From Serratia marcescens (GTDB lineage: Bacteria > Pseudomonadota > Gammaproteobacteria > Enterobacterales > Enterobacteriaceae): 64,000 nucleotides of DNA. The notes under the pieces are model-generated. The model was not told where the DNA came from and searched no databases. It saw nothing but the letters and a program-made list of their open reading frames with translations. The position numbers and the translations under genes are program-made. Location of the stretch: assembly GCF_029846115.1 (NCBI RefSeq), contig NZ_JARVZZ010000001.1, positions 1,612,001-1,676,000 on the forward strand, in the 5' to 3' direction. Positions 1 to 9,098 of the stretch are shown here, piece by piece (position 1 is the stretch's first letter; every line of letters starts with the position of its first letter).

Positions 1-251
1 AGCAGGGGAGAGCGCGATTCGACAACTTCGGCCAGCGCGGTCGCGGCCATGATGTCTCCCACCTGCAATCCGGAACGATAGGTGACGCCCTGCATCCAGG
101 CTCTGCTGGCCGCATCCAGTGGTACGTACAGCGTGCGCAACAGAACCTCTTCAGGGCCGGGGATCGGCATGGGCGCCTCACGAGTCTGAAAACAATCGAC
201 GGTCAGTTTTCCTTGAGGGAGTTTGACGAGGATGATTTGGCGATTCTGCAT
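1..251 (-). CDS. NADP-dependent MDR oxidoreductase, N-terminal part (partial)
   Basis: The ATG at 251 opens a frame that runs off the left edge, giving 83 codons of N-terminus. The residues MQNRQIILVKLPQGKLT and the later PGPEEVLLRTLYVPLDAASR resemble the N-terminal domain of zinc-independent medium-chain dehydrogenases of the CurA/YncB (leukotriene B4 12-hydroxydehydrogenase-like) group, which reduce enones or related substrates with NADPH. The NADPH-binding Rossmann half lies outside the window. It lies 14 bases downstream of the SDR gene on the same strand, so the two are probably co-transcribed. The substrate cannot be deduced. Confidence 0.7.
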   Translation of the reverse strand, partial: MQNRQIILVKLPQGKLTVDCFQTREAPMPIPGPEEVLLRTLYVPLDAASRAWMQGVTYRSGLQVGDIMAATALAEVVESRSPL

Positions 252-265
252 TGGTGGGCTCCTGT

Positions 266-1234
266 TTAAATCTTGCCGAAGGCATCGACACCGGTGAGTT
301 GTGCCGACAGTTTCCACAGGCGTTGGGCCTGTTCAGGATCGACGGCGTAGCTTTTTACGCCGCTGAATGAAAAGCCCTCGTTATCGTTACGCCGGGCGAC
401 ATCGCAATCTTCGCAATACAATCCGCCAAGGCCATTGAGTTGAGGTGATGTCGCCGCCCAAACCTGGGTTGCCGCTCCTTGTTGCGGGGTCTTCAGCATT
501 TCCGGGTGGGCGGGTTTGCCGTTGGCGTCGATCCAGTCCAATGCGAACATCTCTTCCTGCGAGAGATAGCGCTGCAGTGGCGTTGGGATCATGCCGGGAT
601 GCAGCGAGAAGGCGCGCACGCCTGCGTTTTTCCCCTGCTTGTCAAGCTGCAGGGCGAAGAGCGCGTTAGCGGTTTTCGATTGGCCATAGGCGAGCCACTT
701 GTCATAGCCGCTGTGAAACTGGACGTCATTCCAGCGTATGGCGCTGGCATGGTGACCGGAAGATGAGATGACGACAACGCGGGCACCGCCCGCCAATGCC
801 GGCCAGAGGTGGTTCACCAGCGCGTAATGCCCCAGGTGGTTGATCGCGAATTGTGCCTCCCAGCCTGGGCCGATACGGGTTTCAGGGCAGGCCATGATGC
901 CGGCGCCGCAGATCAACATATCGAGGTGGACGCCGGTCGCCAGAAGTTGTTGCGTGAACTTTCTGATGTTGCTCTGATCGGCCAAATCAAGCTCATAAAT
1001 GTCGACGTTGCTGATACCGGCGATGGCCAGACGAGTGCGGGCGATGACGGGATCGCGGGCGGCGACGATCACCTGTGCTCCCGCCTGCATCAATGCGCGA
1101 GTCGTTTCCAATCCCAGGCCGGAATGACCGCCGGTTACCAGCGCCGTCATGCCGGCCAGTTGACGATCTTTGAGTACGTCGGCGGCGGTGGTGGTGGCGT
1201 TAAAGCTGGAATTGAGGGGCACTTGTCGGTTCAT
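266..1234 (-). CDS. Short-chain dehydrogenase/reductase (SDR) family oxidoreductase
   Basis: A cytosolic NAD(P)-dependent oxidoreductase of 322 residues. The cofactor motif TGGHSGLG is at 34-41, the NAG-like turn CGAG near 109-112, the ISSS catalytic serine region at 156-159, and the YxxxK pair Y183/K187 in YGQSK. This layout is that of the retinol-dehydrogenase-like/WW-oxidoreductase-like SDRs. I chose the ATG at 1234 because a GAGG ribosome site sits just upstream; the open frame extends 40 codons further without family similarity. It is divergent from an AraC-type regulator, which probably controls it, and it precedes a second oxidoreductase. The substrate is unknown. Confidence 0.85.
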   Translation of the reverse strand: MNRQVPLNSSFNATTTAADVLKDRQLAGMTALVTGGHSGLGLETTRALMQAGAQVIVAARDPVIARTRLAIAGISNVDIYELDLADQSNIRKFTQQLLATGVHLDMLICGAGIMACPETRIGPGWEAQFAINHLGHYALVNHLWPALAGGARVVVISSSGHHASAIRWNDVQFHSGYDKWLAYGQSKTANALFALQLDKQGKNAGVRAFSLHPGMIPTPLQRYLSQEEMFALDWIDANGKPAHPEMLKTPQQGAATQVWAATSPQLNGLGGLYCEDCDVARRNDNEGFSFSGVKSYAVDPEQAQRLWKLSAQLTGVDAFGKI

Positions 1235-1396
1235 TGGACGTTCCTCGCTGCGGTTGGCTGTGACACTGGGAGTGTAAGTCGGTGCTATCAGCGGCTGAAT
1301 GCAACAAAAACCTAATTTCTGTCGCCATCGTCCTAAAGCCTTTGGCTGGAGCATCGCACGGGCTATGCTCTTGAAAGGACCTTAGGGGGAGAGGGT
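1235..1396. promoter_or_regulatory. Divergent promoter region of SDR gene and AraC-type regulator
   Basis: This 162-base gap separates the divergent SDR and regulator genes, an arrangement typical of a regulator acting on its neighbour. A strong ribosome site, GGGGGAGAGGGT, stands before the regulator ATG at 1397. I could not place a convincing -35/-10 pair or operator. Confidence 0.4.
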
Positions 1397-2302
1397 ATGG
1401 ATCCTTTATCGGAAGTGCTGGCACCATTGAACAGCCAAAATGCATTTTTCGGCGGCCTGAAGGCCGGCGGCGACTGGGCCGTTCATTTTCCCGCTCCGCA
1501 AGGCGGGAAGTTCAACGCGGTGGTGCGTGGCGGCTGTTGGCTGGCGGCGGAAGGGCTGGCTGAACCGCTGTGGCTGGCGGCCGGCGACTGTTTACTGCTG
1601 ACTCGCAGCCTGCCGCTGACCGTCGGCAGTGACTTGTCACTGCCGGCGCTCGACGCAGACGCGCTTTATCTGCAGGCGAAAAACGGCATGGCGAGCTGCG
1701 GCGAGGGGGAAACGTGCCTGTTTATCGGCGGTCGTTTTAGCTTTGGCCAGGAAGTGGAGCGGTTGTTTGGCAGCCTGCCCGCGCTGATGGTGATCCGCGG
1801 GGGTACGGAAGAGGCGGCCGTGCTGCAATGGGCGCTGCAACGGCTGGCGGATGAGCTGGTTAGGCCTTCACCGGGCAGTACGTTGATGACGCATCATCTG
1901 GGGCAAATCATGTTGACCCAGGCGCTGCGGATATACCTGATGGGGGAGGAGAGCGCGGCGTCGGGTTGGCTGCCCGCCTTGTTCGATCCGCGCATCGGCG
2001 CCGCGATGCAGGCAGTGCACGCCGATCCCGCCCGGCGCTGGACGGTGGCGTCGCTGGCCGCCGCTGCTAGCGTTTCTCGCTCGACGCTGGCGTTGCGCTT
2101 CAAGCAGAAGGCCGGTATGGCCCCGCTGGAGTATGTGTCGCGATGGCGCATGCTGCTGGCGACGCGGGCTTTGCGTACCGGCAGCGAACCGGTGTCCACC
2201 ATCGCGCAGCGTTTGGGATACGATTCAGACAGCGCGTTCAGCCACGCCTTTAAGCGCATGATGGCATGCTCGCCGCGCGACTATCGCCGGACACGGGAAT
2301 AA
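1397..2302 (+). CDS. AraC family transcriptional regulator with N-terminal cupin domain
   Basis: The product has 301 residues. The N-terminal half (about 10-180) fits the cupin-like ligand domain of the AraC regulators annotated as cupin_6: GGLKAGGDWAVHFP early, then LWLAAGDCLLL. The C-terminal hundred residues carry two helix-turn-helix units, seen in WTVASLAAAASVSRSTLALR and in VSTIAQRLGYDSDSAFSHAF, the latter being the family signature. It is divergent from the SDR gene, so it probably regulates the SDR/MDR pair. The inducer is not predictable. Its stop codon overlaps the terminator of the convergent ettA. Confidence 0.88.
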   Translation: MDPLSEVLAPLNSQNAFFGGLKAGGDWAVHFPAPQGGKFNAVVRGGCWLAAEGLAEPLWLAAGDCLLLTRSLPLTVGSDLSLPALDADALYLQAKNGMASCGEGETCLFIGGRFSFGQEVERLFGSLPALMVIRGGTEEAAVLQWALQRLADELVRPSPGSTLMTHHLGQIMLTQALRIYLMGEESAASGWLPALFDPRIGAAMQAVHADPARRWTVASLAAAASVSRSTLALRFKQKAGMAPLEYVSRWRMLLATRALRTGSEPVSTIAQRLGYDSDSAFSHAFKRMMACSPRDYRRTRE

Positions 2303-2327
2303 AAAAAGGCGCCGCATGCGGCGCCTT
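2300..2327 (-). terminator. Intrinsic terminator of ettA
   Basis: GGCGCCGCATGCGGCGCC forms a perfect GC-rich palindrome at 2308-2325. The A-run at 2301-2307 becomes the U-tract on the minus strand, so it serves ettA. It overlaps the stop codon of the convergent AraC-type gene. Confidence 0.85.
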
Positions 2328-2332
2328 GGGTA

Positions 2333-4000
2333 TTACTTGGCGATCTTCTTGTACTTGATGCGGTGCGGCTCGAGCGCGTCGGCGCCCAGCGTACGCTTCT
2401 TGTACTCTTCGTACTCGGTGAAGTTGCCTTCGAAGAATTCCACCTTGCCCTCGTCCTGGTAGTCCAGGATGTGGGTGGCGATACGGTCGAGGAACCAACG
2501 GTCGTGCGAGATCACCATGGCGCAGCCAGGGAATTCCAGCAGGGCGTTTTCCAGCGCGCGCAGGGTTTCGATATCCAGGTCGTTGGTCGGTTCATCGAGC
2601 AGCAGTACGTTGCCGCCAACCTGCAGCAGCTTGGCCAGGTGCAGACGGCCACGCTCACCGCCGGACAGCTCGCCCACGCGTTTGCCCTGATCGACGCCCT
2701 TGAAGTTGAAGCGGCCGACATAGGCGCGGCTCGGCATCTCGGTGTTGCCGATGCGCATGATGTCCTGCCCGCCGGAGACTTCTTCCCACACGGTTTTCGA
2801 GCCGTCCATGCTGTCGCGGAACTGATCGACGGACGCCAGCTTGACGGTATCGCCCAGCACGATGCTGCCGGAATCAGGCTGCTCCTGACCGGACATCATG
2901 CGGAACAGCGTGGATTTACCCGCGCCGTTCGGGCCGATGATGCCGACGATTGCCCCTTTCGGCACCGAGAACGACAGGTCGTCGATCAGCAGGCGGTCGC
3001 CGTAGGACTTGCGTAGGTTGCTGACTTCGACCACTTTATCGCCCAGACGTGCGCCAGGCGGAATGAACAGTTCGTTGGTTTCGTTACGTTTCTGATATTC
3101 GGTGTTGTTCAGCTCTTCGAAGCGGGCCAAGCGGGCCTTGCCTTTGGACTGACGGCCTTTGGCACCCTGACGCACCCACTCCAGCTCTTTCTCGATCGAC
3201 TTGCGACGAGCGGCTTCGGCGGACGCTTCCTGTGCCAGACGCGCGTCTTTCTGCTCCAGCCAGGAGGAGTAGTTGCCTTCCCACGGAATGCCTTCGCCGC
3301 GGTCCAGTTCGAGGATCCAGCCGGCTACGTTATCCAGGAAGTAACGGTCGTGGGTGATCGCCACCACGGTGCCTTCGAAGTCGTGCAGGAAGCGTTCCAG
3401 CCAGGCCACGGACTCGGCGTCCAGGTGGTTGGTCGGTTCGTCCAGCAGCAGCATGTCCGGCTTTTCGAGCAGCAGGCGGCACAGCGCTACGCGGCGGCGC
3501 TCACCCCCGGACAGATGGGCGATTTTGGCGTCCCAGTCCGGCAGGCGCAGCGCATCGGCGGCGCGTTCCAGCTGCGTATTGAGGTTGTGACCGTCGTGTG
3601 CCTGAATGATCTCTTCCAGGCGGCCCTGTTCGGCGGCCAGCTTGTCGAAGTCTGCGCCTTCTTCCGCGTACAGCGCGTACACTTCGTCCAGGCGTTTCAG
3701 CGCGCCGACCACTTCCGCCAGCGCTTCTTCCACCGACTCACGCACGGTGTGTTCAAGGTTAAGCTGCGGCTCCTGCGGCAGGTAACCGATCTTGATGCCC
3801 GGCTGCGGGCGTGCTTCCCCTTCGATATCGGTATCGATGCCGGCCATGATGCGCAGCAGGGTAGACTTACCGGCGCCGTTCAGGCCCAGTACGCCAATTT
3901 TGGCCCCAGGGAAGAAGCTCAGGGAGATGTTTTTCAAAATATGACGCTTCGGCGGTACTACCTTGCCGACGCGGTGCATGGTATAGACGTATTGAGCCAC
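2333..4000 (-). CDS. ettA: Energy-dependent translational throttle protein EttA (ABC-F ATPase)
   Basis: An ABC-F protein of 555 residues, the same length as E. coli EttA. EttA binds the ribosomal E site and, according to the ATP/ADP ratio, gates entry of 70S initiation complexes into elongation. The first ATPase has Walker A GLNGAGKST (39-47), LSGGE (163-167) and LLLDEP (184-189); the second Walker A GPNGAGKST is at 356-364. Between them (about 240-325) is the charged P-site tRNA interaction linker, with GKARLARFEEL. There are no membrane segments. The start codon is GTG, as I recall for the E. coli gene. Transcribed alone, away from slt, because a c-di-GMP module intervenes. Confidence 0.97.
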   Translation of the reverse strand: MAQYVYTMHRVGKVVPPKRHILKNISLSFFPGAKIGVLGLNGAGKSTLLRIMAGIDTDIEGEARPQPGIKIGYLPQEPQLNLEHTVRESVEEALAEVVGALKRLDEVYALYAEEGADFDKLAAEQGRLEEIIQAHDGHNLNTQLERAADALRLPDWDAKIAHLSGGERRRVALCRLLLEKPDMLLLDEPTNHLDAESVAWLERFLHDFEGTVVAITHDRYFLDNVAGWILELDRGEGIPWEGNYSSWLEQKDARLAQEASAEAARRKSIEKELEWVRQGAKGRQSKGKARLARFEELNNTEYQKRNETNELFIPPGARLGDKVVEVSNLRKSYGDRLLIDDLSFSVPKGAIVGIIGPNGAGKSTLFRMMSGQEQPDSGSIVLGDTVKLASVDQFRDSMDGSKTVWEEVSGGQDIMRIGNTEMPSRAYVGRFNFKGVDQGKRVGELSGGERGRLHLAKLLQVGGNVLLLDEPTNDLDIETLRALENALLEFPGCAMVISHDRWFLDRIATHILDYQDEGKVEFFEGNFTEYEEYKKRTLGADALEPHRIKYKKIAK

Positions 4001-4142
4001 GTTGCTCTAAGCCTCTTTATATCAGTATTTATAGGATGTCTGGCGGCATGAGTGTAGCCCGTTTCGATCTCGGATCCCAGACATCGCTCAGCGATCGCTA
4101 AGTATAACCGTTTATGCGCCGATAAAGGCGCATATTGGTGGC

Positions 4143-4640
4143 TTATGGCGTGACGACGATCGCGACGCGGCGGTTTTCCGCGCGGCCGCTGGAGGTGCGG
4201 TTGTCGGCAACGGGATCGCGCTTGCCCATGCCGCGGGTTTCGATATTGGCGCGCGGAATGCCGACGCTGGCCAGCAGATCGGCCACCGCATCGGCGCGGC
4301 GCAGGGAGAGCTGATCGTTATAGCTGTCTTCACCGTAGTTGTCGGTATGGCCGTCCAGGCGGAACTTGGTGATGCCGACGCTCAGCAGCGCACGGCCCAT
4401 CTTCTGCACCGTCTCGGTGCTTTCCGGGTTCAGCTTGCCGATGTTGTTGCCGAACAGCACTTTATCCGACAGGCCGAACTCCCAGCCGTTGTCGGTCAGT
4501 TTGAAGCCCTGCGATTGCAGCAGCGCGACCTGTTCGGGCGTCAGGCCCTGCGGTTTGCTCTGGCAGCCGGCGAGCGCCAGCAGGGCGACGAACGCCATCG
4601 CCAGCAGTGAAAAACGACCTTTAAACAGTTGCTGTATCAT
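4143..4640 (-). CDS. yfiB: OmpA-family outer-membrane lipoprotein YfiB
   Basis: The 165-residue product has an N-terminal signal with the lipobox LALAGC (lipidated Cys26) and an OmpA-like peptidoglycan-binding domain (about 55-165) marked by FRLDGHTDNYG and LSLRRADAVADLL. In the YfiBNR system of Pseudomonas and enterobacteria the lipoprotein sequesters the periplasmic repressor YfiR and so releases the cyclase YfiN. It lies 38 bases downstream of dgcN and is the last gene of the yfiR-dgcN-yfiB operon. The ATG at 4640 has AGGGA upstream; a TTG two codons earlier is less likely. Confidence 0.92.
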   Translation of the reverse strand: MIQQLFKGRFSLLAMAFVALLALAGCQSKPQGLTPEQVALLQSQGFKLTDNGWEFGLSDKVLFGNNIGKLNPESTETVQKMGRALLSVGITKFRLDGHTDNYGEDSYNDQLSLRRADAVADLLASVGIPRANIETRGMGKRDPVADNRTSSGRAENRRVAIVVTP

Positions 4641-4678
4641 AGTCAAAATCCCTAGTTCAAGTGTTATAGCCGGGGCTC

Positions 4679-5926
4679 TTATTTATGTATAGCCAGCCGC
4701 CAGCCTCCATTATAACGATGCTTTGCCTGATACATCGCATCGTCAGCTTCGTGCAAAAGACCCTGAGGCGTCGACGCGTGATCAGGGTACAGCGCAATGC
4801 CGATACTCAGAGAGGTAATGACCGCCTCGTCGTTCGGTAAAATGACCGGTTGCGTCATGCAGTCGATGATGTTGTCAGCGATCTGCAAGACATCTTCCGT
4901 GCCGTGTACCGGCGCCAGCAGCACGGCGAATTCATCCCCGCCCAGACGCGCGACCAGATCGGTCTCGCGCAGCTGCGCGCGAATGCGTCCGGCAATGGTG
5001 GTCAGCACCGCATCGCCTGCGGCGTGGCCGTAACTGTCGTTCACTTCCTTGAAGCGATCGCCGTCGATAAACAGCACCGCCAATTTCGCCGGCGGTTCGA
5101 TATCGCCCAGCGCCCGGCTCAGTCGTCCTTCGAAGAAGGCGCGGTTCGGCAAGCCGGTCAGGCTGTCGTGCGTCGCCCGGTGAGCCAGCGAATCGTTCTC
5201 CTGCTTCAGATGTGCCTGCCAGGCCTCCAGCTCGTCGAGCAAGCCGTTGAAATCGTTGCTGAGCTCATGCAGCTCGGCGATTGGCGCCGACGGCACCCGC
5301 AGGCCGAAGGTGCGATCGCGGCGCACCGCGTGCGCCACGTTGGCGATATCGTCCAACGAACGGACGATGCCGGCCAGCATGCGGCGCGACAACACCAGGG
5401 CGCACAGGGTACTGAGCACCATGCAGGCGATCATGCCGACCAGGCCGCGCAACAGGAAACGCAGCAGGCTGCCGCCGTTGCCGCTCAACCAGACCTGGCC
5501 GACCTGTTTGCCCTCGTGAGAGATAGGCAAAATGACCGGCTCGGGCAGCGCCCAGTGCGCAACGATTTGTTCCAGACCGTGCAGCGGGCCGTCGGTGGGA
5601 TGACGCCAACTGGCCAACATCTTGCCTTTATTATCCAGAATGCGCGCCTCCAGGATCTCTTCGTTGGAGGAGATCAACATCAGCGCCTCGCGCGCGGCGG
5701 TGCGGTCTTCAAACACCACGGCGGCCTCGACGGTATAGCTGATGGAGCGCGCGATCAGGTGCAGGTTGTGGTTGGCGTAAGCGCGCAGCGCAAACAGCGC
5801 CACCAGCGTCAGAAAGATGCCGGCGGTGCCGACGGCGATCAGCGCCAGCCCAAGATGCACCCGCTGCAGCACCCGGCCCAATGTCGGGCGCGCATTGCCG
5901 GAACGGTTTCTACGCAACAGCCTCAT
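4679..5926 (-). CDS. dgcN: Diguanylate cyclase DgcN (YfiN)
   Basis: An inner-membrane cyclase of 415 residues that makes cyclic-di-GMP from two GTP. Visible parts are a first transmembrane helix (about 24-49), a periplasmic CHASE8-like sensor (about 50-155), a second helix (about 157-180), a HAMP linker, and a GGDEF domain with the intact GGDEF motif at 329-333. An inhibitory-site RETD is at 320-323, five residues ahead of GGDEF, so product inhibition is expected. The ATG overlaps the yfiR stop (ATGA), indicating translational coupling; an upstream extension of the frame has no similarity. Periplasmic YfiR should repress it and YfiB should relieve it. Confidence 0.95.
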   Translation of the reverse strand: MRLLRRNRSGNARPTLGRVLQRVHLGLALIAVGTAGIFLTLVALFALRAYANHNLHLIARSISYTVEAAVVFEDRTAAREALMLISSNEEILEARILDNKGKMLASWRHPTDGPLHGLEQIVAHWALPEPVILPISHEGKQVGQVWLSGNGGSLLRFLLRGLVGMIACMVLSTLCALVLSRRMLAGIVRSLDDIANVAHAVRRDRTFGLRVPSAPIAELHELSNDFNGLLDELEAWQAHLKQENDSLAHRATHDSLTGLPNRAFFEGRLSRALGDIEPPAKLAVLFIDGDRFKEVNDSYGHAAGDAVLTTIAGRIRAQLRETDLVARLGGDEFAVLLAPVHGTEDVLQIADNIIDCMTQPVILPNDEAVITSLSIGIALYPDHASTPQGLLHEADDAMYQAKHRYNGGWRLAIHK

Positions 5927-6528
5927 AGCGGCGGCGCCTGTTTGCGTGCCAGCTGCAGCACGTTGGGGTGGACGCGCACGCCGCTGCGTGCCAGGGCGTC
6001 CAGGTTGACCTTGAAACTGGCCTGATCCCCATCGATAAGCAGGCAAAATGCGCTGCCGGCGGAGCATTCGCTATCGTTCTCGCTGATGCTGAGAATGGAG
6101 TTGCCGGAAATGCGCTGCATGAAATTTTGTCTCTGCGCGGCGTTGATGTTCCCTAAATAGATGACATCACAGCCGGTACTCAACGTTGGGCTGTCAAACG
6201 GTACGCGTTCGGTTTTAATCGGACGCGGCGCGCTCAGCAGGATCGGATCGAACAGCCCTTCGGCATACTGGGTGGGTGCGGTCACGCACAAGCGGATCGG
6301 ATTGGGCTCACGCGACCAGCGGGCGTAGCTGATGATGCCGACCACCACGGTCGTCACGGCGTGCGTACGCTTTTGATAGGGATCATCGGCGGCGTGCGCA
6401 GGCCCGGGCAACGTCAGCAGCACCAACAACACGATCAGTAGCAGGCGGCCGATATTCAGGCGTGCGTCAAGGAAGCCCGGCACGGGGCTTTTTGCGCAAC
6501 GCATCGCTATCGCGGTTTTATTCGCCAT
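5923..6528 (-). CDS. yfiR: Periplasmic repressor YfiR of diguanylate cyclase DgcN
   Basis: A 201-residue exported protein. The hydrophobic segment LLLIVLLVLLTLPGPAHA is a signal peptide ending near AHA. The mature domain has four cysteines (in LCVTAP, TGCDV, SECSAG, AFCLL), consistent with the two disulfides known in Pseudomonas YfiR. It binds the periplasmic part of DgcN and blocks cyclase activity; the redox state of the envelope and YfiB modulate it. First gene of the operon, with a 4-base overlap with dgcN. The ATG at 6528 (preceded by GGGTGAAG) is preferred; an ATG at 6504 is possible. Confidence 0.9.
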   Translation of the reverse strand: MANKTAIAMRCAKSPVPGFLDARLNIGRLLLIVLLVLLTLPGPAHAADDPYQKRTHAVTTVVVGIISYARWSREPNPIRLCVTAPTQYAEGLFDPILLSAPRPIKTERVPFDSPTLSTGCDVIYLGNINAAQRQNFMQRISGNSILSISENDSECSAGSAFCLLIDGDQASFKVNLDALARSGVRVHPNVLQLARKQAPPL

Positions 6529-7167
6529 CTTCACCCGCCATTCCGGCCTGATCCACCGCCCGCAGGCCGTGGCCTGACAAGGAAAAATCCGGCCCGCTTG
6601 AAGGGACAATCGTTTTGCTGAAAGCTGTCAGTCGCACTGCCTAATGAACACTATCTAACCCATAATTGGCGCGGATTGTATTATAAGATGCCTTCGTTGG
6701 GCGCTTTATGTGCTGTTTTCTCGGAATTATCCTACTTATTTTTGATAGTATAAAAATGCCTACCCGGGTTTGCCACCGCTTTTCTGCAAAGTTGGCGCGT
6801 TTGGCCAGCTGTCAGGCGATTTGCGCAACGGCGCTGCCATCTTATAAATGCAATAATGTGATAGCTAATAATTAAAAAATATTTTACTTCCCCAATAAAC
6901 GCCGAAGCAGCTAATAAAAATCCGGTAGCCAGAAATATTCCGCCGGCCTGATTTGTCAGCCAAAGTAAACGTTTTTTACCTGGCTCCCGTCATGACGATA
7001 CACTTCTTCTTCTACAGTATTGAATGGATAAGCGATTGCGCTGTCTATGGTAGATATCTGCGACCGGGCCGTGCGCCCGGCATTATTTTGTCCCGCGGCG
7101 CTGTGGCGCGGCGGTCACCGGGGAGCTGGGCGGCTCCCGCGGTACAACCAGTGAGGAAAGAGCGAGG
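6529..7167. other. Long intergenic region between yfiR and slt
   Basis: These 639 bases separate divergent yfiR and slt. The stretch is AT-rich in its middle (about 6690-6930), unlike the flanking genes. Open frames here are short and lack ribosome sites or family resemblance. It must hold the yfiR and slt promoters, but I could not place a convincing pair; GAGGAAAGAGCGAGG just before 7168 is the slt ribosome site. Confidence 0.4.
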
Positions 7168-9096
7168 ATGGTCAAGGTGGACAAGCGACGGCTGTTGGCA
7201 ATGGGCCTGTGCCTGACGGCGTTTTCAGGCGCGGCACTGGCGGATTCTCTGGATGCGCAACGTCAGCGCTACCAGCAGATCAAGCAGGCGTGGGACGGCA
7301 ATCAGATGGATGTGGTGGCGCAGCTGATGCCGACGCTGCGCGATTACCCGCTTTATCCTTACCTGGAATACCGCAAGCTGACACAGGATCTGAGCCAGGC
7401 GGGGTTCTCCGAGGTGAACGACTTTATCAAGCGCAACCCGACGCTGCCGCCGGCGAAATCACTGGCGCCACGCTTCGTCAATGAGCTGGCGCGGCGCGAA
7501 GACTGGCGCACCCTATTGGCCTTCAGCCCGCAGCCGCCCAAACCGGTGGCGGCGCGCTGCAACTATTACTACGCCAAGTGGGCCACCGGCGACCAGCAGG
7601 CGGCCTGGAGCGGCGCCGACGAACTGTGGCTGAACGGCAAAACGCTGCCGGGCGCCTGCGATCGGCTGTTCAGCGTCTGGCGCGGCGCAGGTAAGCAGAC
7701 GCCGCTGGATATTCTGGCGCGCATGAAGCTGGCGTTGAAAGAGGGCAACAGTTCGCTGGTCAGCAACCTTTACAGCCAGCTGCCGGCCGACTATCAAACC
7801 ATGGGTAACGCCCTGGTGCGCTTGCAAAACGATCCGACCACCGTGGAAGCCTTTGCCCGCAGCGTGGGGCCGACCGATTTCACCCGCGCTGCCACCGGCA
7901 TCGCCTTTGAACGCCTGGCGCGGCAGGATGTGGAAAACGCGCGGGCGATGATCCCGACGCTCGCGCGGCTGCAGAAAATGAGCGATGACGAGCGGCTGGG
8001 GCTGGAAGAGGCGGTGGCCTGGCGCCTGATGGGCAGTGACGCTACCTATGAACAGGCGCAGTGGCGCGATCAGGTGATTCTGCGCAGCCGTTCGCCTTCG
8101 CTGCTGGAGCGCCGGGTGCGTATGGCGCTGGGCAACGGCGATCGGCAAGGTGTCGCGACCTGGCTGGCCCGTCTGCCGGAAGCGTCGCGCAACAAGGATG
8201 AGTGGCGCTACTGGCGCGCCAGTCAGCTGATGGACGAAGGGAAACGCGCCGAAGGCGAGGAGATATTGCGTAACCTGATGACCGAACGCGGCTTCTATCC
8301 GATGGTGGCGGCGCAGAAGCTGAAGGCCACTTATCCGGTGATGGTGGCGGTGGCAGCCAAGCCGCGCGCGTCGCTGACCGACGGGCCGGAAGTCGCCCGG
8401 GTGCGCGAGCTGATGTACTGGAATATGGACAACCTGGCTCGCAGCGAGTGGGGCTCTTACGTCGCCAGCCGCAGCCGGCCGGAACAAGAGGCGCTGGCGC
8501 GCTACGCCTTTGAGCAAAAATGGGCCGATCTGAGCGTGCAGGCGACCATCGTCGGCAAGCTGTGGGATCATCTGGAGGAGCGCTTCCCGGTAGCCTGGCC
8601 GCAGGAGTTCCGCCGTGCCACCGATGACAAGGGGATCACCACCAGCTACGCGATGGCGATAGCGCGTCAGGAAAGCGCCTGGAATCCGAAGGCGCAGTCG
8701 CCGGTTGGCGCTACCGGCCTGATGCAGGTGATGCCGCGCACCGCGCAGCATACGGTGCAGATGTTCAATATTCCCGGTTACGTCGGCCCGAGCCAGCTGT
8801 TCGATCCGCAGACCAACATCACCATCGGCACCAGCTATCTGGAGTCGGTCTATCAGCAGTTCGGCCGCAACCGCATCCTGTCGAGCGCCGCCTATAACGC
8901 TGGCCCGTCGCGTGTGAACACCTGGCTGGGCAACAGCGCGGGGCGTATCGATCCGGTGGCGTTCATCGAAAGTATTCCGTTCTCGGAAACCCGCGGCTAC
9001 GTCAAGAATGTACTGGCCTACGATGCGTTTTACCGCTATCTGACGCACCGGCCGGCCAAGATGCTGACCGACGCCGAGTGGCAGAGACGTTATTGA
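7168..9096 (+). CDS. slt: Soluble lytic murein transglycosylase Slt70
   Basis: A periplasmic enzyme of 642 residues that cleaves the MurNAc-GlcNAc bond of peptidoglycan to 1,6-anhydro products. A signal peptide ends near AALA (about 25). A long alpha-helical superhelix follows, then a C-terminal lysozyme-like domain (about 485-620) with the catalytic Glu502 in ARQESAWNPK and the family motifs GATGLMQVMP and SAAYNAGPSRV. The length matches E. coli Slt70 (645). In E. coli it follows ettA directly; here the yfi module lies between. Alone in its transcript, with trpR 54 bases after it under its own promoter. Confidence 0.97.
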   Translation: MVKVDKRRLLAMGLCLTAFSGAALADSLDAQRQRYQQIKQAWDGNQMDVVAQLMPTLRDYPLYPYLEYRKLTQDLSQAGFSEVNDFIKRNPTLPPAKSLAPRFVNELARREDWRTLLAFSPQPPKPVAARCNYYYAKWATGDQQAAWSGADELWLNGKTLPGACDRLFSVWRGAGKQTPLDILARMKLALKEGNSSLVSNLYSQLPADYQTMGNALVRLQNDPTTVEAFARSVGPTDFTRAATGIAFERLARQDVENARAMIPTLARLQKMSDDERLGLEEAVAWRLMGSDATYEQAQWRDQVILRSRSPSLLERRVRMALGNGDRQGVATWLARLPEASRNKDEWRYWRASQLMDEGKRAEGEEILRNLMTERGFYPMVAAQKLKATYPVMVAVAAKPRASLTDGPEVARVRELMYWNMDNLARSEWGSYVASRSRPEQEALARYAFEQKWADLSVQATIVGKLWDHLEERFPVAWPQEFRRATDDKGITTSYAMAIARQESAWNPKAQSPVGATGLMQVMPRTAQHTVQMFNIPGYVGPSQLFDPQTNITIGTSYLESVYQQFGRNRILSSAAYNAGPSRVNTWLGNSAGRIDPVAFIESIPFSETRGYVKNVLAYDAFYRYLTHRPAKMLTDAEWQRRY

Positions 9097-9098
9097 TT

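Noticed and set aside
6953..7216. 87-codon frame running into slt.
   Set aside because: Overlaps the slt ribosome site and start in another frame; no similarity.
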